In this document: one piece after another, positions 50,599-59,354 of the stretch | Numbering within the stretch: position 1 is the stretch's first letter | Layout of the letters: every line of letters starts with the position of its first letter | NCBI RefSeq assembly: GCF_025753855.1 | Contig: NZ_JAOWPT010000004.1 | Span: 417,871-481,870, forward strand | DNA from: Mesorhizobium sp. ZC-5 | GTDB taxonomy: Bacteria > Pseudomonadota > Alphaproteobacteria > Rhizobiales > Rhizobiaceae | Length of the DNA: 64,000 nt | Direction: 5' to 3' | Position numbers and translations under genes: made by a program | Notes under the pieces: generated by a model | What the model saw: the letters and a program-made list of their open reading frames with translations, nothing else | What the model was told of the DNA's origin: nothing | Databases searched by the model: none

Positions 50599-50623
50599 AA
50601 GGCCGGGTCTTCCCGGCCTTTTT
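50599..50623 (+). terminator. Terminator of the 28-residue gene
   Basis: GGCCGGG (50601-50607) pairs with CCCGGCC (50612-50618) around TCTT and is followed by TTTTT. It would also face metF, which ends about 100 bp away on the other strand. Confidence 0.85.
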
Positions 50624-50719
50624 CATTGTCTAATGCATGTCGCCCGAAAGCGGGAAAACGACATGCATCAAATCAAAGGATCTGAAGCGCGGCCGCTTAA
50701 TCCTATCGGCGGCCGCATT

Positions 50720-51646
50720 TCAGGCGGCGGCCGGAGCCGTGTTCGCGGCCGGCGTCGCGGAATCGGCGCGGATGCCGATCATGTGGCAGATGGCGAACAC
50801 CAGGTCGGCACGGTTCATCGTGTAGAAATGGAAGTCGCTGACGCCACGCTCGACCAGGTCCATGACCTGTTCGGCGGCAACGGCAGACGCCACAAGGGCA
50901 TGGGTCTGCGGGTCGTTTTCGAGACCGTCGAAACGCTCCGCGAGCCAGGCCGGCACATGCGCGCCGGCCTTGCGCGAAAAATTCGCCACTTGGCGGAAGC
51001 TGTGAACGGGCTGGATGCCCGGCACGATCGGGACATAGATGCCGGCGCGCCGCACCCGCTCGACGTAGCGTTCATAGAGATCGTTGTCGAAGAAGAACTG
51101 GGTGATCGCCCGCGTCGCGCCGTTGTCGACCTTGCGCTTGAGCATTTCGATATCGGTGGCGAAATCCGGGCTCTCGGGATGCTTTTCCGGATAGGCTGCG
51201 ACCGAAATATCGAAATCGGCGATGGCTTTCAGCCCGCCGACCAGGTCGGCGCCGTTCTGATAGCCGCCGGGATGCGGGCGATAGGCGTTGCCGACGCCCG
51301 AGGCGGGGTCGCCGCGCAGCGCGACGAAACGCTCGATACCGATGCCCTGGAACTCGCGGATCACCGCGTCGACCTCTTCGCGCGTCGCGCCGACGCAGGT
51401 CAGGTGCGCTGCGGCCGGGATGCCGGTTTCCGTGAGGATGCGCTTGATGGTGCGTCCCGTACGTTCGCGGGTCGAGCCGCCGGCGCCGTAGGTCACCGAG
51501 ACGAATTTCGGCCGCAGCGGCTCAAGCCGGGTCACGGTTTCCCACAACCTTGCTTCCATTTCGTCGGTCTTCGGCGGGAAGAACTCGAACGAAACCCGGA
51601 TCTTGTCGCCGATGTCGGGCCGGCGGGAAAAGCGGAACTGGTTCAT
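50720..51646 (-). CDS. metF: 5,10-methylenetetrahydrofolate reductase MetF
   Basis: MetF (308 residues) makes 5-methyltetrahydrofolate for methionine synthesis with FAD. Motifs are VSFEFFPPKTDEME at residues 17-30 (catalytic Glu), VTYGAGGSTRERT, HLTCVGATREEVD, LRGDPASG and ITQFFFDNDLY. The ATG at 51646 shares a base with the stop of the upstream ArsR-methyltransferase gene (TGATG), so expression is coupled to that regulator. Confidence 0.96.
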   Translation of the reverse strand: MNQFRFSRRPDIGDKIRVSFEFFPPKTDEMEARLWETVTRLEPLRPKFVSVTYGAGGSTRERTGRTIKRILTETGIPAAAHLTCVGATREEVDAVIREFQGIGIERFVALRGDPASGVGNAYRPHPGGYQNGADLVGGLKAIADFDISVAAYPEKHPESPDFATDIEMLKRKVDNGATRAITQFFFDNDLYERYVERVRRAGIYVPIVPGIQPVHSFRQVANFSRKAGAHVPAWLAERFDGLENDPQTHALVASAVAAEQVMDLVERGVSDFHFYTMNRADLVFAICHMIGIRADSATPAANTAPAAA

Positions 51647-52665
51647 CAGGCGGTTTCCTTTTCCGGAACGGCAGTTTGTTGGGGGTCGGCGATCAGCAGG
51701 CGGCGGTCGCGGCCAAGCCAGAGTTTGACGGTCAGCCTGGCGCCTGCGGCGGCGCGCGGTTCGAAATTCTCGGTTTCTTCGAGATCGAGCCCGGCCTCGG
51801 CGAACCACTCGCCGATCTGCCGGTCGGAGAAGCCGAGCCGTACATGCGCATGCTCGTCGCGCAGGAACTCCAGCGCGTGCGGCGCGAAATCGACGATGAC
51901 CAGCCGACCGGCCGGTCGAAGCAGCCTGGCGGCTTCGCGGATCGCTAGTTGCGGGTCATCGAGATAGTGCAGCACCTGATGCATGGTCACCAGGTCGTAG
52001 GCGTCGCGCTCCACCGGCGGGGCGTAGATGTCGCCTTGCCGCACCTGCGCGTTAGCGACCCCTGCCCGGTCGAGATTGGCGCGCGCGACCGTCAGCATCT
52101 CGCGCGAAAGATCGATGCCGACGCCGCGGCGGTAGAGCGGGGCGAAGATTTCCAAGAGCCGCCCGGTGCCGGTGCCGAGGTCGAGCATGGCCTGGAACGG
52201 CTTCTTGCCGACGAGCCGCTTCAATGCCGCTTCGACGGAAGCATCCGAGGCATGCAGCGAACGTATCTGGTCCCAGCTCGTCGCGTTCTCGCTGAAATAT
52301 TCCTTGGCGCGCTCCTGCCGCTTGCGCTTAACGGCGGCCAGACGCTCGAGGTCGCGCTCGACCTGCGGGTCGCTCAAATGCACCCGCGACACCAGCCCGT
52401 TGACGAAATCGCGCTCGGTATCCGAGTCGGACAGCCGGAAATAAGCCCACGAGCCTTCCTGGTAACGGCCGATCAACCCGGCCTCCAGCAGCAGTTTTAG
52501 GTGCCGCGACACGCGCGGCTGCGACTGGTTGAGGATTTCTGTAAGGTCGGAAACCGTCAGATCGCCACGCGACAAGAGCGCCAGGATGCGAAGCCGGCTG
52601 GATTCGGCCGCCGCCTTCAATGTATCAACCATCGTATCCAGGGTTGCGTGCGGGTGGAGAGGCAT
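51646..52665 (-). CDS. ArsR-type regulator fused to SAM-dependent methyltransferase (SahR-like)
   Basis: This 339-residue fusion has an N-terminal winged helix (residues 13-75, DLTVSDLTEILNQSQPRVSR) and a C-terminal class I methyltransferase domain (MLDLGTGTGRLLEIF near 157, VTMHQVLHYLDD). ArsR-methyltransferase fusions upstream of metF fit the SahR group, which senses S-adenosylhomocysteine and controls methionine-cycle genes; that assignment rests on memory of the family and gene context. GGAG precedes the ATG, and a dyad operator lies directly upstream. Confidence 0.85.
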   Translation of the reverse strand: MPLHPHATLDTMVDTLKAAAESSRLRILALLSRGDLTVSDLTEILNQSQPRVSRHLKLLLEAGLIGRYQEGSWAYFRLSDSDTERDFVNGLVSRVHLSDPQVERDLERLAAVKRKRQERAKEYFSENATSWDQIRSLHASDASVEAALKRLVGKKPFQAMLDLGTGTGRLLEIFAPLYRRGVGIDLSREMLTVARANLDRAGVANAQVRQGDIYAPPVERDAYDLVTMHQVLHYLDDPQLAIREAARLLRPAGRLVIVDFAPHALEFLRDEHAHVRLGFSDRQIGEWFAEAGLDLEETENFEPRAAAGARLTVKLWLGRDRRLLIADPQQTAVPEKETA

Positions 52666-52679
52666 CTATGGCTCCAACA

Positions 52680-52706
52680 GATATAAACATATCTTTATGT
52701 GATATC
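52680..52706. promoter_or_regulatory. Nested dyad, candidate SahR-type operator
   Basis: ACATA (52687-52691) and TATGT (52696-52700) flank TCTT, and GATAT (52680-52684) and ATATC (52702-52706) form an outer inverted repeat. The AT-rich site lies 15 bp before the ArsR-methyltransferase start, between it and trmO, and could control both directions. Confidence 0.6.
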
Positions 52707-52755
52707 AGGACGATGCGCAACCCGCCATGTCGTTTTCCGACAACAAAATGACGTT

Positions 52756-53277
52756 ATGGTGATTCGAATGAACGATTTCGGCAGCCGCGAAGGCGAGCAG
52801 GAACTACCCTTCGATCCCGGACGCGCCATCGCTGACGGCCATGTCGTCTTCATCGGCCGCATCCGTTCGCCCTGGAAAAACCGCGACGAATGCCCGAAGA
52901 ACATGGCGGCGGCCCGCGAACGCGGCCAGCCGGCGACGCTCGTGATAGACCCGCCGTTCCGGCCGGGCTTGCAGGGGCTGGAGGCTTACAGCCACGTCGC
53001 GATCCTCTCCTGGCTCGATCGCGCGCTGCGGAATCTGATTGTGCAAAAACCCCGCCATGCCACTGTCGCGAAAGGTGTTTTCGCTCTGCGGTCACCGGCG
53101 CGGCCGAACCCGGTAGGTCTTCACATCGCCGGCATCATCGCGCTCGATGCCGCTACCGGCCTGATCACGCTCGACGGTATCGATGTTCTCGACGGCACGC
53201 CTGTCATCGACTTGAAACCCTATTTCGCCTCGACCGATTCGGTACCCCACGCGAAACCGGAACGCGGCAGCACATGA
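52756..53277 (+). CDS. tRNA (m6t6A37) methyltransferase TrmO-type (TsaA/YaeB family)
   Basis: TrmO methylates t6A37 in tRNA using a small beta-barrel fold. This 173-residue protein has HVVFIGRIRSPWKNRDECPK near residues 28-47, LQGLEAYSHVAILSWLDRA and FALRSPARPNPVGLH, the family signatures. Starts at 52756 or 52768 are both possible. Its stop overlaps the next gene by 4 bp. Relatives are also annotated VirR/TsaA. Confidence 0.88.
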   Translation: MVIRMNDFGSREGEQELPFDPGRAIADGHVVFIGRIRSPWKNRDECPKNMAAARERGQPATLVIDPPFRPGLQGLEAYSHVAILSWLDRALRNLIVQKPRHATVAKGVFALRSPARPNPVGLHIAGIIALDAATGLITLDGIDVLDGTPVIDLKPYFASTDSVPHAKPERGST

Positions 53278-53588
53278 TCGGGAATACCGGCCGCCAGCGC
53301 GCCATCGCCAAGGCGCTTACCGCGCTGCTGCCGCTGGCGCCTTATTCCGACACCGAAAAGATCCGGGCCGACGCCAACGCGAAACACATGAAGACGCTGC
53401 CGCCGACAATCGCGGTGTGGCTGGCGACCGTCGCGCATGTGCGCCACGAGCATACTGCCTATGAAAAGCTGCTTGCCGAAGGCTACGACCGCGATTCCGC
53501 GCGTTTCTTTGTCGTCGGCGAAATCAACGAGACGCTGACGACCTGGCGCGCCACCCGCCTGCTCGATCCCGACGACGAGGACGAATAG
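53274..53588 (+). CDS. DUF2293 domain protein
   Basis: This 104-residue protein is translationally coupled (ATGA) to the TrmO-type gene. It carries the DUF2293 pattern: TIAVWLATVAHVRHEHTAYE at residues 45-64 and EGYDRDSARFFVVGEINETL. No catalytic residues can be assigned. The His/Arg-rich HVRHEH could bind metal or nucleic acid. The C-terminus is acidic (DPDDEDE). Confidence 0.85.
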   Translation: MIGNTGRQRAIAKALTALLPLAPYSDTEKIRADANAKHMKTLPPTIAVWLATVAHVRHEHTAYEKLLAEGYDRDSARFFVVGEINETLTTWRATRLLDPDDEDE

Positions 53589-53680
53589 CGCATCCCTGCT
53601 GGCTCTATATTGGAGGCCTCCGCAGGATACCGTGCAGCCACGATGGATATGGACCTGCTCACTGGATCAAGGGACACCGA

Positions 53681-54622
53681 ATGACGGCGAAACAATTCCC
53701 CGCCCTGTCGGCCCGCCATGCCGACCCGCATTCCTATCCGAACGGTATCGCGTTCCTCGACGGCCAATACCTACCGATGTCGGAAGCCAAGATTTCCGTC
53801 CTCGACTGGGGCTTCCTGCATTCCGACGCCACCTATGACACCGTGCACGTCTGGAACGGCCGCTTCTTCCGGCTCGATCTGCATATCGAGCGCTTCTTCG
53901 GCGGACTGGAGCGGCTGCGCATGAATATCCCGTTCGACCGCGACGGTGTTGTCGAAATCCTCCACGATTGCGTCGCGCTCTCCGGCCATCGCGCATCCTA
54001 TGTCGAGATGCTGTGCACGCGCGGCGCCTCGCCGACCTTCAGCCGCGACCCGCGCGACGCCATCAATCGTTTCATGGCCTTCGCCATCCCGCTCGGCTCC
54101 GTCGCCAATGCCGAGCAGATGGGGCGTGGCCTGCATGTCGCGATCAGCGACAAGGTGCGCATCCCGCCAGCATCGCTCGACCCGGCGATCAAGAACTATC
54201 ACTGGCTGGATCTGGTGCGCGGCCTCTACGACGCCTACGATCGCAATGCCGAGACGGCACTGCTGCTCGACTTCAACGGCAATGTCGCCGAGGGGCCGGG
54301 CTTCAACGTCTTTGCGGTGAAGGATGGACGCCTCGCAACGCCGGCAACCGGTGTGCTGCCCGGCATCACCCGCCGCACCACCTTCGACCTCTGCGCCGAG
54401 ATAGGCCTTGTCGCGGAAGCGAGGGACGTCAGCGTCGCCGAGTTGCGCGCCGCCGACGAAGTCTTCATCACCTCGACCGCCGGCGGCATCATGCCGGTCA
54501 CGAAAATCGACGGCGCGCCGGTCGCCGATGGCAAGGTCGGGCCGATCACGACCCGGCTCAAGGAGCTTTACTGGCAGAAGCATGAGGATCCGGCTTGGTC
54601 GACGCCGGTAGCGTATCCCTGA
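53681..54622 (+). CDS. Class IV aminotransferase (D-amino acid/branched-chain type)
   Basis: This 313-residue fold-type IV PLP enzyme has K171 in AIKNYHWLD as the PLP-lysine, EGPGFNVFAV as the phosphate-loop region and VLPGITRRTTFDL near 225. It could act on branched-chain amino acids, D-alanine or aminodeoxychorismate; the plain sequence does not decide. It stands alone after the DUF2293 gene with about 90 bp between them. Confidence 0.88.
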   Translation: MTAKQFPALSARHADPHSYPNGIAFLDGQYLPMSEAKISVLDWGFLHSDATYDTVHVWNGRFFRLDLHIERFFGGLERLRMNIPFDRDGVVEILHDCVALSGHRASYVEMLCTRGASPTFSRDPRDAINRFMAFAIPLGSVANAEQMGRGLHVAISDKVRIPPASLDPAIKNYHWLDLVRGLYDAYDRNAETALLLDFNGNVAEGPGFNVFAVKDGRLATPATGVLPGITRRTTFDLCAEIGLVAEARDVSVAELRAADEVFITSTAGGIMPVTKIDGAPVADGKVGPITTRLKELYWQKHEDPAWSTPVAYP

Positions 54623-54633
54623 TCGCCGCCGCG

Positions 54634-55248
54634 CTAGGGGTGATAAATCCACTGCTCCGGAACACGGACCGAAACCTCTTCGTCGGCTTCGATGGTGCCG
54701 GGCTTTTCGACCCAGGCGACAAGCCCGCGCAACCGCTTGGCGACTTTGGGAAACAGCAGCGAAGCCGCTTCGTGGTCGGCCATACCGGCATGCTCGGCGA
54801 TCGAGCGGCCGGCGATGCGACAGGGGCCGTTTTGCGCATCGACCTTCAGCGTCACGCCGCCCTTGAAGAACAGCATGCTGCCCGCCGGCAGCATCGACAG
54901 ACTGGAAATGCCGTCGATGGCGAGATTGGCGCCGATCCATTCCGGCTTCACCTCGGCAATTCCCATTCGCTCGGCCACGATCGCCAGTTCGTCCCGCGCC
55001 ACGATCGACAGCTGGCGCTCGTTGCGCATTTCGGTGCCGCGCGGATACCACGGCTCGCGCCCGCCCGACCGGCGCGTGTGGCCGGCATGGAAATCACCCT
55101 CGATGCCTTCGAAACCGAGCCTCAGTTCGCCGACCTCGCGGGTGACGAAATGATCGTGCGGGGCGATATAGATACCCGCCACGCACGCGGGGAGCTTGCG
55201 GCCCGGGATGATTTCGAAGTCGCGGTCGAATGTAAGCTGGTCGAGCAT
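54634..55248 (-). CDS. MOSC-domain protein
   Basis: This 204-residue protein contains a single MOSC (Moco sulfurase C-terminal) beta-barrel. EGDFHAGHTRRSG and the conserved cysteine in NGPCRIAGRSIAEH are visible. MOSC proteins bind molybdenum cofactor or carry sulfur. I choose the ATG at 55248 (MLDQLTFDRDFE); the longer frame to 55335 adds an Arg/Pro-rich head. It converges on the aminotransferase gene, 11 bp apart. Partners are not seen nearby. Confidence 0.82.
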   Translation of the reverse strand: MLDQLTFDRDFEIIPGRKLPACVAGIYIAPHDHFVTREVGELRLGFEGIEGDFHAGHTRRSGGREPWYPRGTEMRNERQLSIVARDELAIVAERMGIAEVKPEWIGANLAIDGISSLSMLPAGSMLFFKGGVTLKVDAQNGPCRIAGRSIAEHAGMADHEAASLLFPKVAKRLRGLVAWVEKPGTIEADEEVSVRVPEQWIYHP

Positions 55249-55359
55249 GGGACCTGATCCGGTTTGCAGACGCCGAGCATATGGCCGCTTCACGGGCGGC
55301 GGTCCAGCCAAAACGGCTGACCGTCCCATCAGCAAAAGCGATGATGCCGCAGACCGGCG

Positions 55360-56481
55360 CTACATCATCTGGAGCAGCGCGCCGCCGATCGAATAGCCGG
55401 CGCCGAAAGCGCAGAGCAGGCCGTAGTCGCCCGGCTTCATGTCGGCATGGTTTTCGCTGAGCGCGATGATGGCGCCGGCGGCGGCGGTGTTGCCCAGCCG
55501 CTCCAGCACCATCGGCGCGCGGTCGTGGCCGACCTCGTGGCCGAACGACAGCTTGAGGATCATCGCGTTCATGCGCGCATTGGCCTGGTGCAGCCAGAAG
55601 CGGCGGATGTCGTCGGGGGTCAGCCCGTGCTCGGCGAGGAACCCCACGATGAACTTGTGGCCGGCGACGGTGACTTCCTTGAACACCTTGTTGCCGACCT
55701 GCTTGATCATGTTTCCTTCCATGTTGATCATGTAGGGGTCGTCGGCGGCGGTGCGGGTCAGGTAGCCGAGATTGGTGCGGATATTGTTGGAAAACTGCGT
55801 CCAGCTGCGCGTGTCGAGCACCTCGAAGCGACCGAGCCGGGTCTCGCCCTCGCCGAGCGCCTCCACGACCATCGCGGTCGAGGCGTCGCCGAAGATGAAA
55901 TGCGTCTGCCGGTCGCGGAAATTCAGGTGCCCGGTGATGATCTCGGGCGTCACCACCAGCACGCGCCTGTGGGCGCCGCTGCGCACCAGGCCGGCCGCCA
56001 CGTGCAGCCCGGCCGCGGCCGACGAGCAGCCCAGCCCCATGTCGAAGCCGGCGCCGGCGGTGCCGAGCGCATGCTGGATCTCGATGGCGATCGCCGGATA
56101 AGGCCGCTGGTGGTGCGAGGCCGCGCAAATGACGAGATCGATATCGCCCGGCTGGAGACCAGCATGGGCGAGCGCTTTTTTCGCCGAGGCGATGCCGAAC
56201 TCTGCTTCCAGCGACAGCGCGTCGTCGGGCCGCGCCGGGATGCGGGGCGCCATGCGGGCCGGGTCGAGGATGCCTTCGCGCTCGATGACGTGCCGGCTCT
56301 TGACGCCCGACGCGTAGACGATGAATTCGCTCGAGGACTTCGGCAGCGGTTCGAGCCCGGCCGCCTCGCGGCGCGGATTTTCCGCGTCGACCCATGCGTT
56401 GAAGCTTGCGACCAGTTCCTCGTTGGTGATGGAAGCTTCGGGAATTTCAGCGCCTATGCCGCTGATGATGACGCGATTCAT
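55360..56481 (-). CDS. Beta-ketoacyl-ACP synthase III-like enzyme
   Basis: This 373-residue thiolase-fold enzyme has the KAS III triad: Cys152 in GLGCSSAAAG, His298 in WLHQANARMN and Asn331 in GNTAAAG. It is longer than housekeeping FabH (about 320), with an insertion near residues 225-265. GGACTT precedes the ATG. Such stand-alone KAS III enzymes in rhizobia may start specialised fatty acids or signal molecules, but no other biosynthetic gene is next to it, so the role is uncertain. Confidence 0.88.
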   Translation of the reverse strand: MNRVIISGIGAEIPEASITNEELVASFNAWVDAENPRREAAGLEPLPKSSSEFIVYASGVKSRHVIEREGILDPARMAPRIPARPDDALSLEAEFGIASAKKALAHAGLQPGDIDLVICAASHHQRPYPAIAIEIQHALGTAGAGFDMGLGCSSAAAGLHVAAGLVRSGAHRRVLVVTPEIITGHLNFRDRQTHFIFGDASTAMVVEALGEGETRLGRFEVLDTRSWTQFSNNIRTNLGYLTRTAADDPYMINMEGNMIKQVGNKVFKEVTVAGHKFIVGFLAEHGLTPDDIRRFWLHQANARMNAMILKLSFGHEVGHDRAPMVLERLGNTAAAGAIIALSENHADMKPGDYGLLCAFGAGYSIGGALLQMM

Positions 56482-56654
56482 GCTGCTTAAAGTCCTGCCG
56501 GCGCTGTCCGCCACGATTTCCGCAGCCCGCCTGCCCCGGAATCCTCGCCGCCCGTTTTCACCGAGCGGTTTATGCCAGTTTGGGCGGCTTGCAAAGGCAT
56601 GGCTTCTGAACCGCCCGATCGTGGCATAACTGAGGTTAACGCCCATGAAAACCG

Positions 56655-57428
56655 CTATCCGCGCTGCGCCACGATGAACAGCCTGGGAAAGCGCAAGAGC
56701 ACCTTGCCGTCGCCCATTGCCGGATAGGCCCTGACGATCCGCGCCGTATAGGCGCCGAGGAATGCGGCCTGTTCCGCCGCGTCGAGCGGGTCGAGGAACG
56801 GCTTCAACCCCGTCGACTTCACCCATTCGACGATCGTCGCCGCGCCGGCCAGCGGGTGATTGTAGGCGGTGTGCCAGATGTCCAGGCGCGCCGAGCCGGG
56901 ACGCAGCAGGTCGTAGTAGAATGCAACCGGCGGCAACGGACTGCGCGCCGCCCTGGCGAGTTTTTCCACGAATTGCGCCTCGGCCGCCACCTCGCGCATC
57001 AGGACGTGCGACGGTTCGGTCATGTTGTCGGGCATCTGCACGGCGAGCACGCCGCCCGGCGCCAGCAGTCCGAGCAGCCGCCTGAGGATCGTCGGATGGT
57101 CCGGCAGCCACTGGAACACCGCGTTGGCGAAGATCACGTCGACCGGCCCGTCAGGCTGCCAGGTCGCGGCGTCGGCAAGGTCGAAGGAAATGCCCGGCAA
57201 CCGCGCCCGCGCCTTCTCGATCATGTCCGGCGAGGTATCGAAGCCGCTGATCTCCGCCTCCGGCCAGCGCGCGGCAAGAAGTTCGGTGGAATTGCCCGGC
57301 CCGCAGCCGATGTCGACAACCCGGCGGGGCTTTTCCAGCGGTATCTGAGCCAGCAGATCGCGCGCCGGCCGCGTCCGCTCGTCCTCGAATTTGAGATATT
57401 GCGCGGCGGACCAGTCGGGCTTTGTCAT
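56655..57428 (-). CDS. tam: Trans-aconitate 2-methyltransferase-like protein
   Basis: This 257-residue class I methyltransferase starts [20 protein letters not shown], a typical Tam N-terminus, and has [20 protein letters not shown] near residue 36 and [16 protein letters not shown]. Tam methylates trans-aconitate, an inhibitor of the citric acid cycle. The ATG at 57428 is used instead of the frame end at 57467 because it gives the usual start. Function is inferred from family likeness. Confidence 0.85.
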   Translation of the reverse strand: MTKPDWSAAQYLKFEDERTRPARDLLAQIPLEKPRRVVDIGCGPGNSTELLAARWPEAEISGFDTSPDMIEKARARLPGISFDLADAATWQPDGPVDVIFANAVFQWLPDHPTILRRLLGLLAPGGVLAVQMPDNMTEPSHVLMREVAAEAQFVEKLARAARSPLPPVAFYYDLLRPGSARLDIWHTAYNHPLAGAATIVEWVKSTGLKPFLDPLDAAEQAAFLGAYTARIVRAYPAMGDGKVLLRFPRLFIVAQRG

Positions 57429-57559
57429 GTCACGCCTATAGGATGAAAATCCGTGCATGCCTACCACCCTGCCCCCAGTACAAACTTGAGGGTGGCCATG
57501 ATTTCAGGCAAATGTACCGTCTGGACCGTTTCCGGGTGTCGCGGATCGCATTTTCCCGG

Positions 57560-57958
57560 TCAGGACGTGTCGAACGGTTGCGGCCTTGCGCGGTCCAGGT
57601 CGGTAAAATCGGCCTCCGCTTCGACAGCCCTCGGCGAGATGCCGACAGGAACGCGGCTGCATTCGCTGAAGCGGTCGGCGAAGGCCGCCAGCGCGATGGC
57701 CAGAGCACGGAAGCGCCCGGCAAGGCGCATCGCCGATGCCGGATCGTCGCTCTCGCCGGCCGGAACCGGCAACGCGCACCCGCCAGCGATAAAATTCCAC
57801 GCGACCTGTTCCGCCGGCCGCAGGAAGCCCATGACCAAGACCCGGACGGCGAGCGGAGCGCGGCATGCGCGCTCGGCCAGGGTGGCCAAGGCGAGCAGCA
57901 GCGCGACAATGCGCATCAACCGCTGTCTCATCCCCTCGCCATCCTCAGTCCAGTCCAT
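57560..57958 (-). CDS. Conserved-looking hypothetical protein with one membrane segment
   Basis: The ATG at 57958 is preceded by GGAG and opens a 132-residue frame: MDWTEDGEGMRQRLMRIVAL, then a hydrophobic Leu/Ala stretch, three cysteines or Pro-rich turns, and an acidic tail (EAEADFTDLDRARPQP). No family is recognised. Codon pattern is like neighbouring genes and the frame is closed on other sides, so it is probably real, but the opposite strand also stays open. Confidence 0.5.
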   Translation of the reverse strand: MDWTEDGEGMRQRLMRIVALLLALATLAERACRAPLAVRVLVMGFLRPAEQVAWNFIAGGCALPVPAGESDDPASAMRLAGRFRALAIALAAFADRFSECSRVPVGISPRAVEAEADFTDLDRARPQPFDTS

Positions 57959-58284
57959 CGCCGTCTCCATTGACGAGAGCATTATAGGCCATGCGGCGGA
58001 TGGGTGGATAAAAGCAGTCGTGAGCCGCAAGATTGAAAGGAAGAATCTGAATGGCCGGAGTCGACCTCGTTTCTGTCGTTTGGAGGTCGTCGACAGCACG
58101 CCAAAAGCAGCCTTTCCAACGAATTTCATGACAACCTTCCCTTTAGCCGGGATAGCATTGTCTTGGTCTGGCGCTTGATGGCACGGTAATGCTTCAGTGC
58201 CAGCCGTGGACAGACAGCTAGGTCTCGTGAAAAAAAGCTTAAAAGAAAGAAGATTTCCTGTTTAGGTAATTGGCGGGAGGGGGC
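57959..58284. other. 326-bp divergent gap before the DUF262-HEPN module
   Basis: The gap becomes less GC-rich toward its right end, with a purine-rich, A-tracted stretch at 58228-58258, and may carry the promoter for the DUF262-HEPN genes. No RNA, repeat or convincing promoter element was identified. Confidence 0.4.
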
Positions 58285-59352
58285 ATGTTGCCATTGGAAA
58301 AGCTGATATCGAGTTTTCGGGATGCGCAATCGAAGCTGGTTGTGCAAACTGCAGACTTGCCGCTGGCTACGCTCGCGCAGATGGTCGAAAGCAGCGCGAT
58401 TGACCTGCAGCCAGGCTTTCAGCGGCGTGAACGGTGGTCCACGGACAAACAATCCGCCCTCATAGAGTCCTTTTTGCTGAACGTGCCAGTGCCGCCGGTC
58501 TACTTGGCGGAAGAGCTTTCCGGCACATACACCGCGATTGACGGCAAACAACGCCTGCGGGCTATTTCCGACTTCATTTTCGGCAGACTTACGCTTCGCA
58601 ACCTAGAACGACTTACCGAAGCCCAAGGATTGAAATTCGATGAGTTGCCGAGTGAGATAACGAACTCGTTCAAGCTTCGCCCGTATCTGCGTGTTGTGAC
58701 GCTGCTGAAGCAAACCGACCCGATGCTCAAGTATGAGGTATTTCTCCGGCTCAACCGCGGCGGCGAGGCGCTAAACGCCCAAGAGATTCGGAATGTAGCT
58801 TTCAGGGGGCCGCTTAACGATCAAATTTACCAGCTTTCTGAAAACGCGTTTCTGCGACAACAGCTCAAGATCGATGGCAATAAATCGGCTGCGTACCGGG
58901 AGATGAACGACGCTGAATACGTTCTTCGATTCCTCACCCTTTTTGAGCGTATTACTACCTTCAGCGGCAGCTTGGTGAAGGAGATGGACGAATACATGCG
59001 GAGGCACCAATTGGACAGCGGCCAAGAGGTTGACAACTTGGCGGCAATGTTCAACCAAGCCGTGGCGCGGTGCCAAGCCATTTGGGGGGAATTTGCCTTT
59101 CGCCGACCGGAAGGACACGGATGGCGCGACCAAACCCTTGCAGGCATGTACGACGCACAAATGATTGCGGCGTCTCAGGTAACCCAGCAGGTGGCCAACA
59201 AGGCTGCCGCCAATCAGGGCGACGCTCTTGGGCGCACACGGGCGCTCTTTGATGTGGCGGAGTTCGATAAGTCGGTCCGAACTGGCACCAACACACCTGC
59301 GCGAATTCGCTACCGAGTGGGCCGAATGAAAGAGCTGCTCGAGGCTATCTAG
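58285..59352 (+). CDS. DUF262 (GmrSD/ParB-like) domain protein
   Basis: This 355-residue protein carries the DUF262 fold. It shows PGFQRRERWSTDKQSALIES (QRRERW, residues 46-51) and AIDGKQRLRAISDF with the DGKQRL motif (residues 86-91), which is central to NTP hydrolysis or DNA sensing in GmrSD, BrxU and SspE. The DUF1524/HNH nuclease half of those enzymes is missing. The rest is helical with no known domain. GGGAGGGGG precedes the ATG. It is followed after 2 bp by a HEPN gene. The sequence is visibly less GC-rich than its surroundings. Confidence 0.82.
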   Translation: MLPLEKLISSFRDAQSKLVVQTADLPLATLAQMVESSAIDLQPGFQRRERWSTDKQSALIESFLLNVPVPPVYLAEELSGTYTAIDGKQRLRAISDFIFGRLTLRNLERLTEAQGLKFDELPSEITNSFKLRPYLRVVTLLKQTDPMLKYEVFLRLNRGGEALNAQEIRNVAFRGPLNDQIYQLSENAFLRQQLKIDGNKSAAYREMNDAEYVLRFLTLFERITTFSGSLVKEMDEYMRRHQLDSGQEVDNLAAMFNQAVARCQAIWGEFAFRRPEGHGWRDQTLAGMYDAQMIAASQVTQQVANKAAANQGDALGRTRALFDVAEFDKSVRTGTNTPARIRYRVGRMKELLEAI

Positions 59353-59354
59353 CC

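Noticed and set aside
56482..57111. N-terminal extension of the KAS III-like frame to 57111
   Set aside because: It runs across the Tam-like gene in another frame and has low-complexity Arg/Gly composition; the ATG at 56481 gives the normal start.
58126..58551. 141-residue minus-strand frame overlapping the start of the DUF262 gene
   Set aside because: It is antisense to the DUF262 N-terminus, whose motifs are clear, and has no family likeness of its own.
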